A DNA stretch of 12,764 bases from Desulfobacterales bacterium (lineage in GTDB: Bacteria; Desulfobacterota; Desulfobacteria; Desulfobacterales; Desulfobacteraceae), in NCBI GenBank assembly GCA_022361535.1, contig JAKSAU010000099.1, forward strand, positions 1 to 12,764. Direction: 5' to 3'. The notes under the pieces were generated by a model. The model was not told the DNA's origin. It saw only the letters and a list, made by a program, of their open reading frames with translations, and ran no database searches. The position numbers were made by a program, and so were the translations under genes. Shown one piece after another: positions 12,501 to 12,764 of the stretch. Each line of letters starts with the position of its first letter. Positions within the stretch are counted from its first letter, which is position 1.

Positions 12501-12764
12501 TCAAGGCTTAATTTTTTCAAGAAGGGCCTGATAGGCTTCGTTGAGTTCCACAAATTTATTATGGTCACCGCCCTTATCGGGGTGGTGCTCCCTGGCAAGA
12601 CGCCTGAATTTTTTGGTCAAGGCTTTTTTGTCCATAGTCTTGACCTCTTCTTTGGTCAGCCCGAATAGATTTCTTGCTTTGACAACAGATACGGACGGTT
12701 TGGGGGGACGGGTGGCAAATCTGTGCCGGAACTGGAAATCTTTTACCATATCATCTAAAAGAAC
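12501..12764 (-). CDS. C-terminal J-domain protein, 5' end beyond window
   Basis: The minus-strand frame is open to the right edge (88 codons with stop). The last about 60 residues form a J domain: a helix KKALTKKFRRLAREH, the signature HPD (His-Pro-Asp) in EHHPDKGGD, and KFVELNEAYQALLEKIKP. J domains stimulate the ATPase of DnaK-type Hsp70 chaperones. An ATG at 12749 has no ribosome-binding site, and the frame continues upstream without a stop, so I take this as the tail of a longer protein rather than an 82-residue one. A C-terminal J domain is unlike classical DnaJ and typical of specialised co-chaperones. The rest lies outside the window. Confidence 0.8.
   Translation of the reverse strand, partial: VLLDDMVKDFQFRHRFATRPPKPSVSVVKARNLFGLTKEEVKTMDKKALTKKFRRLAREHHPDKGGDHNKFVELNEAYQALLEKIKP

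Overview
The window looks like chromosomal DNA of an anaerobic, mid-GC proteobacterium-like organism, most likely a member of the Desulfobacterota (Desulfobacter or relatives). The support is indirect: hydrogenase-type nickel maturation genes beside a cysteine-rich ferredoxin, a CoA-disulfide/persulfide reductase with a rhodanese tail, and small zinc-ribbon and C-terminal J-domain proteins of types I associate with that group. No rRNA, tRNA, CRISPR array or intact mobile element is visible.

Layout, left to right. Positions 1-660 contain no convincing intact gene. An open frame with coding character runs off the left edge on the minus strand but has no start codon, and it looks like decayed DNA. 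A 65-residue double zinc-knuckle protein (664-861, minus) follows, and then a previously unmarked 48-residue membrane peptide (1124-1270, minus) with a good ribosome-binding site. Next comes a tight three-gene minus-strand cassette (4191 down to 1400): a hyaluronan/chitin-synthase-like family 2 glycosyltransferase, a PA2779-family membrane protein, and a PA2778-family C39-peptidase-like lipoprotein with TPR repeats. A near-perfect sigma-54 promoter (4241-4256) drives it, with a perfect 11-bp inverted repeat further upstream that could be the enhancer site.

Divergent from this cassette is a plus-strand group: a winged-helix/4Fe-4S cysteine-cluster protein, HypB and HypA (4495-6613). These are electron-transfer or sensing and nickel-insertion functions, with HypB and HypA overlapping by 8 bases. 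An ElyC/YdcF-type envelope protein and a NUDT15-like Nudix hydrolase (6759-8008) follow from a clear sigma-70-type promoter and end at a strong 13-bp hairpin shared with the convergent CoA-disulfide reductase-rhodanese gene (8083-9801, minus). Upstream of that are a SpoIIAA-like small protein and an EmrE-family drug/metabolite transporter, both minus strand. An EamA-family transporter diverges on the plus strand, and a C-terminal J-domain protein enters from the right edge.

The most interesting unit is the sigma-54-controlled glycosyltransferase/PA2779/PA2778 cassette, with a small membrane peptide gene just downstream. It is plausibly a regulated envelope or exopolysaccharide system whose peptidase-like lipoprotein and membrane partner have no function that I know of. 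All family calls are from reading motifs; no database search was run.
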